From Bacteroides sp. (lineage in GTDB: Bacteria > Bacteroidota > Bacteroidia > Bacteroidales > Muribaculaceae): a stretch of DNA of 64,000 bases. Within the stretch, counting starts at the first letter, position 1. Each line of letters opens with the position of its first letter. Positions 60,775 through 64,000 of the stretch are shown here, in pieces. The notes beneath the pieces were generated by a model that had not been told where the DNA came from, made no database searches, and saw only the letters and a list, made by a program, of their open reading frames with translations. Location: positions 1 through 64,000 of the forward strand of contig JAAVCX010000025.1 in the NCBI GenBank assembly GCA_014802105.1, given 5' to 3'. Position numbers and translations under genes: made by a program.

Positions 60775-62118
60775 ATGAATATTTCCAAGGAAGAGCTTTC
60801 GCCCGTAGAGCTTCGCCTCACGGTAAAGGTGAGTGAGGACGACTATAAAGACGAAGTCACCAAAAAAATCAAAGAAATAGGCCGCACTCACGTGATCCCC
60901 GGTTTCCGTAAGGGTCATGTGCCTTTCGGTGAGCTCAAGCGTCGCTTCGGCAAGCATGTCACCAGCGATGTGATCAACGATACCGTCTATCGTGCGGTAA
61001 TCGATTTCATTACCGAGAACAAGCTCAATGTCATGGGTCATCCCCTGCCCGTAGAGGTCAAGGAGGCTGTCGAGGAGGGCGATCAGGAGTTCAAGTATGA
61101 TCTCGCGCTCATCCCTCAGCTCGAAGACATCAAGCCCACCGCCGATGATCACTATCCCTACTATGAAATAGAGGTTACCGAGGAGATGATCGACGAGCAG
61201 GACAAGGCTATGCGCAAGCGTTTCGGCACACAGAAACCCGGCGAGGAGATGACTGTCGACGGCGTGGTCAAGGGTACACTGATGCAGCTTGATGCCGATG
61301 GCAATGTCAATACTGCCGAGGGTGCCATCCAGGTGACCGACGGCATCGTCTTCCCCCTCTACTTCAAGGACAAGGAGCAGACCGCTCTCTTTGACGGCAA
61401 GAAGCCCGGCGACAAGGTCGTGTTCAACCCCAACAAGGCTGCCGGCGGCGACGCAGGCGAGCTCGCTTCGATGCTTCACGTCGACAAGGCTATCGCAGGT
61501 GACATCCACAACGACTTCGAGATGAACATCTCCGAGATCATAGTCAATATCCCCGCCGAGCTCAATCAGGAGTATTTCGACCAGGTGTTTGGCCCCGATA
61601 AGGTTCACAACGAGGAGGAGTATCGCGCCGCTATCAAGGAGATGATCGCCGCCGAGCTTGCCCAGAACACCCGTATCCTCTTCCGCAACACCTTCGACAA
61701 GGCTATGGCCGAGAAATATGCTTCGATGCAGCTCCCCGCCGAGACCATCAAGAAGCTCTTCTTTGCCGAGGCTGAGAACGCCGACGAGGCTTATGCCGCT
61801 CAGGAGGCCGCTATCAAGCACGAGATCATCGAGACCAACCTCCTCAAGGCTCTTGACATCAAGGTAGAGGCCGACGAGATCCTCGACATGGCCAAGGCTC
61901 TGACTCAGCGTCAGTTTGCCCAGTATGGTCTCTCCGGCATGGACGACGAGATCATCACCAAGTATGCCAAGGAGCAGCTCCAGAAGGAGGAGATCCGCAA
62001 TCAGATCGCTCAGCAGGTGCTTGCTTCCAAACTTTACTCGGCTATCGAGGGTATCGTGACACTCGACAAGGAGACTGTCTCGCTCGATAAATTCAAGGAA
62101 CTTGCCCAGGCTCTCTGA
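60775..62118 (+). CDS. tig: Trigger factor (ribosome-associated chaperone)
   Basis: 447 residues. Trigger factor binds the ribosome near the exit tunnel and shelters nascent chains. The N-terminal ribosome-binding domain contains PGFRKGHVPFGELKRRFG. A middle domain occupies the place of the FKBP-type isomerase (about 155-245) but is divergent. The C-terminal helical cradle (about 260-440) completes the fold. It ends before a strong hairpin terminator. Confidence 0.94.
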   Translation: MNISKEELSPVELRLTVKVSEDDYKDEVTKKIKEIGRTHVIPGFRKGHVPFGELKRRFGKHVTSDVINDTVYRAVIDFITENKLNVMGHPLPVEVKEAVEEGDQEFKYDLALIPQLEDIKPTADDHYPYYEIEVTEEMIDEQDKAMRKRFGTQKPGEEMTVDGVVKGTLMQLDADGNVNTAEGAIQVTDGIVFPLYFKDKEQTALFDGKKPGDKVVFNPNKAAGGDAGELASMLHVDKAIAGDIHNDFEMNISEIIVNIPAELNQEYFDQVFGPDKVHNEEEYRAAIKEMIAAELAQNTRILFRNTFDKAMAEKYASMQLPAETIKKLFFAEAENADEAYAAQEAAIKHEIIETNLLKALDIKVEADEILDMAKALTQRQFAQYGLSGMDDEIITKYAKEQLQKEEIRNQIAQQVLASKLYSAIEGIVTLDKETVSLDKFKELAQAL

Positions 62119-62152
62119 TAGTCTAAGACACTAAGAATTATCCTTATATGTG

Positions 62153-62184
62153 AAAGGCATACCCTCCCGGAGGGTATGCCTTTT
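62153..62184 (+). terminator. Terminator of tig
   Basis: AAAGGCATACCC (62153-62164) pairs perfectly with GGGTATGCCTTT (62172-62183) around TCCCGGA, followed by T. Confidence 0.85.
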
Positions 62185-62277
62185 CTGCGTGTAGAGGAGG
62201 GTGACTGAATGATCCTTGAGGCCGGTGGTCAAAATTTCTTTAACACTCGCCGATCGGGAATATGCAAATGTTAAAAA

Positions 62278-62309
62278 TTTGATATTTCCGTGCCTAATAT
62301 GTAACTTTG
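62278..62309 (+). promoter_or_regulatory. Promoter of the DUF4493-like lipoprotein gene
   Basis: TTTG (62278-62281), a 20-bp spacer and TAACTTTG (62302-62309), 65 bp before the probable start codon. Confidence 0.7.
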
Positions 62310-62373
62310 CACCGATTTTCAGCTATTTAGAGCCTCGTGGCTCTCCAGTCATTATCTATTAACACCATTTACC

Positions 62374-64000
62374 TTGAAACTCAAATCCTACCGTTTAGCC
62401 TGCATGGCTTTGGGTCTGCTCCTTGTCGGGAGCACTCTGAGTTCATGTAGCGATGACAAAGGAGTTGACACCGATCCCGACGAAACATCGGGATTTGTGA
62501 AACTTGACATGCGGCTCGACTCCTCTCCCGTTGGAGCCGAAGTCGAGGCCTCTCGTTCATCCTCACTGCTGGTTTCGCTCCGAGATCTTATCCTCACCCT
62601 GACTGATAAGGATCGTAAAAAGACCACTACCCACTCCGTCGACGAATTTGCCGAGACTAAAGAGATCCGCACCGGTTCATACAAGCTCGAGGCCTCTTTC
62701 GGCACTGAAGGCGAGGAGGGTTGGGGCAAACTTTTCTGCTATGGCCTGCAGGAATTCCGTGTGCGTCTGGGCAAGCTCACTGAGATAAGCATGCCTGTGA
62801 CAATGAGCAACTCCATTGTTGAGATCAAATACTCCGACTCGTTCAACGAGTATCTCACCGATGTCACTACATCGGTGATCACCGAGGCGGGCAATTCCTT
62901 TGACTGGGAAACCGATAAATCGGAAGACCTCTACATCTCGCCCGGCACTTTCTCGGTGAGCGTGTCGTTCACCAAGCCCAACGGTAAGAGTGCCACGGCT
63001 GTAGTCGGCCCATACACAGCCGAGGCCAAACATCAGTATGTGGTGAACCTCGATGTCGACTATGGCTCGGCCGAGCAGATCGTGCTCACTATCGACGACA
63101 CTGTCACTGAAAAGGAGGAGACTATCGACATCTCTGACGAAAATCTCCCCGCGCTCATCAAGGAACCTGAGATCACCATGTCAGATGGTTTTGAGTTGGG
63201 TGATGTCATTGATATGATAGAGTATGATAAGCTGGACAAACCTCTCACAGCCACAGTGCTTGCCCGTGGCCGTATCGCCTCGGCCATTCTCACCACCCAG
63301 CCGATCGATATGGGGGAGGTGGGTTTTCCCGTTTCGGTAGACCTCTGCAATCCCGGAGCTGATGCTGACAAGCTCAGGGAGTTAGGCCTTGAGACGAGAG
63401 GTTTCGCGGGCACAGGAAGTCTGTTTGGAGTTATCGACTTCACCCGGATGGTCTCCAATATTCCTTATATCAATGGTGTCAGTGTCTGCCGTTTCGTGCT
63501 CACGATCACTGATGCTCTCGGCAACAACGAAGTGACCGAGCGTCTCTTTTCGGTGCGTCTCACCCCGCTCGAACTTCACATAGTCGAAAACGGTAAGCTC
63601 CTTGTCGAGGGAAGCACCACCATCGAGGTCGAGACCAACGCTACCTCGCCTGTCTTTGAGGCCAAGGGCCGAAGCTCTGACAGCGGCATGATGAACCCGC
63701 TCACGGTCACCTCGGCCGTCAAGACCGGCACTAACTCCCATAACGGAAACTCAATCTACACTCTCACGCTCTCAGGCGACGTGCTCACCTTTGACAAGGA
63801 GACCGAGATTAACGTCTTTGTGGCCGATCAGCGTGTCTATGCCGAAGGCAAAATACTTGTACCCTCCACTCGCATCGAGGCCGATAAAACCAATGCGTTT
63901 GCAAAGAGCGCTCTGGTGAGTGTGTTATATACTACCGAAGAGGCTGCTCAAGGAGCCGAAAATGTCACATTTGAGATGTCGACCAACGGCACTACTTTCA
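62374..64000 (+). CDS. Lipoprotein with DUF4493-like domain (truncated at the window end)
   Basis: The frame is open from a TTG at 62374 to the window edge (542 residues so far). TTG is preferred over the ATG at 62404 because it gives a full lipoprotein signal (LKLKSYRLACMALGLLLVGS, then LSSC), with the lipobox cysteine at residue 24. Residues about 40-260 have the pattern of DUF4493 (GFVKLDMRLDSSPV near the start, RTGSYKLEASFG and a later GPYTAEAKHQYVVNLDVDYGSAE). Further beta-rich repeats follow. Such proteins are surface lipoproteins of Bacteroidales with unknown ligands. Function not known; the C-terminus lies outside. Confidence 0.8.
   Translation, partial: MKLKSYRLACMALGLLLVGSTLSSCSDDKGVDTDPDETSGFVKLDMRLDSSPVGAEVEASRSSSLLVSLRDLILTLTDKDRKKTTTHSVDEFAETKEIRTGSYKLEASFGTEGEEGWGKLFCYGLQEFRVRLGKLTEISMPVTMSNSIVEIKYSDSFNEYLTDVTTSVITEAGNSFDWETDKSEDLYISPGTFSVSVSFTKPNGKSATAVVGPYTAEAKHQYVVNLDVDYGSAEQIVLTIDDTVTEKEETIDISDENLPALIKEPEITMSDGFELGDVIDMIEYDKLDKPLTATVLARGRIASAILTTQPIDMGEVGFPVSVDLCNPGADADKLRELGLETRGFAGTGSLFGVIDFTRMVSNIPYINGVSVCRFVLTITDALGNNEVTERLFSVRLTPLELHIVENGKLLVEGSTTIEVETNATSPVFEAKGRSSDSGMMNPLTVTSAVKTGTNSHNGNSIYTLTLSGDVLTFDKETEINVFVADQRVYAEGKILVPSTRIEADKTNAFAKSALVSVLYTTEEAAQGAENVTFEMSTNGTTF

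Overview
This window looks like chromosomal DNA from a gut Bacteroidales species, most like Muribaculaceae. The protein-coding DNA is moderately GC-rich. Promoters follow the Bacteroidota pattern, with TTTG near -33 and TAnnTTTG near -7, about 19-20 bp apart. Protein types include GH97, DUF4493, DUF5715, RseC/RnfB/RnfC, PorT-like barrels and a C-terminal sorting domain. There is no rRNA, CRISPR array, intact insertion sequence or prophage. The family assignment is inference from protein types, not from a marker gene.

Layout. 1-3832: the end of a secreted protein, an Rpn-type nuclease gene with an in-frame 12-bp repeat tract, a candidate small RNA and a two-component system. 3894-13133: secreted glycosidases (GH3, GH35, GH2) around an AT-rich two-gene cassette (6592-8280) of unknown function. 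13317-15897: thiol peroxidase, a thioredoxin-fold protein without cysteines, a 199-bp foldback element and rplS. 16271-18696: a repeat-rich stretch with a tRNA-Lys gene. About 1.3 kb beside that tRNA is bracketed by ~108-bp direct repeats of the tRNA 3' flank and holds an Abi-family gene split by a heptamer repeat. 18919-35750: housekeeping genes (mgtE, rsmA, apbE, trxA, miaA), a DPP IV-like peptidase, a coiled-coil protein, an rseC-rnfB-rnfC block without rnfDGEA, and ilvA. 35856-39966: a foldback element, an adenylation enzyme with lost key residues, and GH97. 40106-50302: a Spy-like protein, then a compact minus-strand chain crcB-aroB-HAD-AsmA-DUF5715-queC-queF, inverted heptamer arrays, and tyrS. 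50340-64000: GH43, aminotransferase, lgt, pheS, nth, a TRIC-type channel, GH28, tRNA-Arg(ACG) with tadA, a sirtuin, a second candidate small RNA, tig, and a truncated DUF4493 lipoprotein.

How it fits together. Six exported glycoside hydrolases (GH3, GH35, GH2, GH97, GH43, GH28) and a dipeptidyl peptidase suit an organism feeding on plant or mucosal glycans and peptides. No SusC/SusD pair is present, so this is not a classical polysaccharide utilisation locus.

The most unusual signals are these: (1) the Abi gene, whose three heptamer copies put it out of frame while two copies would restore a 296-residue protein, located in a tRNA-flank duplication; (2) two loci sharing a 24-bp core, a promoter and a terminator hairpin, which look like a small-RNA family; (3) two families of long foldback elements, one of which supplies the stop codon of a neighbouring gene; (4) inverted heptamer arrays flanking the queF-tyrS gap; (5) an adenylation domain lacking the A3 and A10 lysines.
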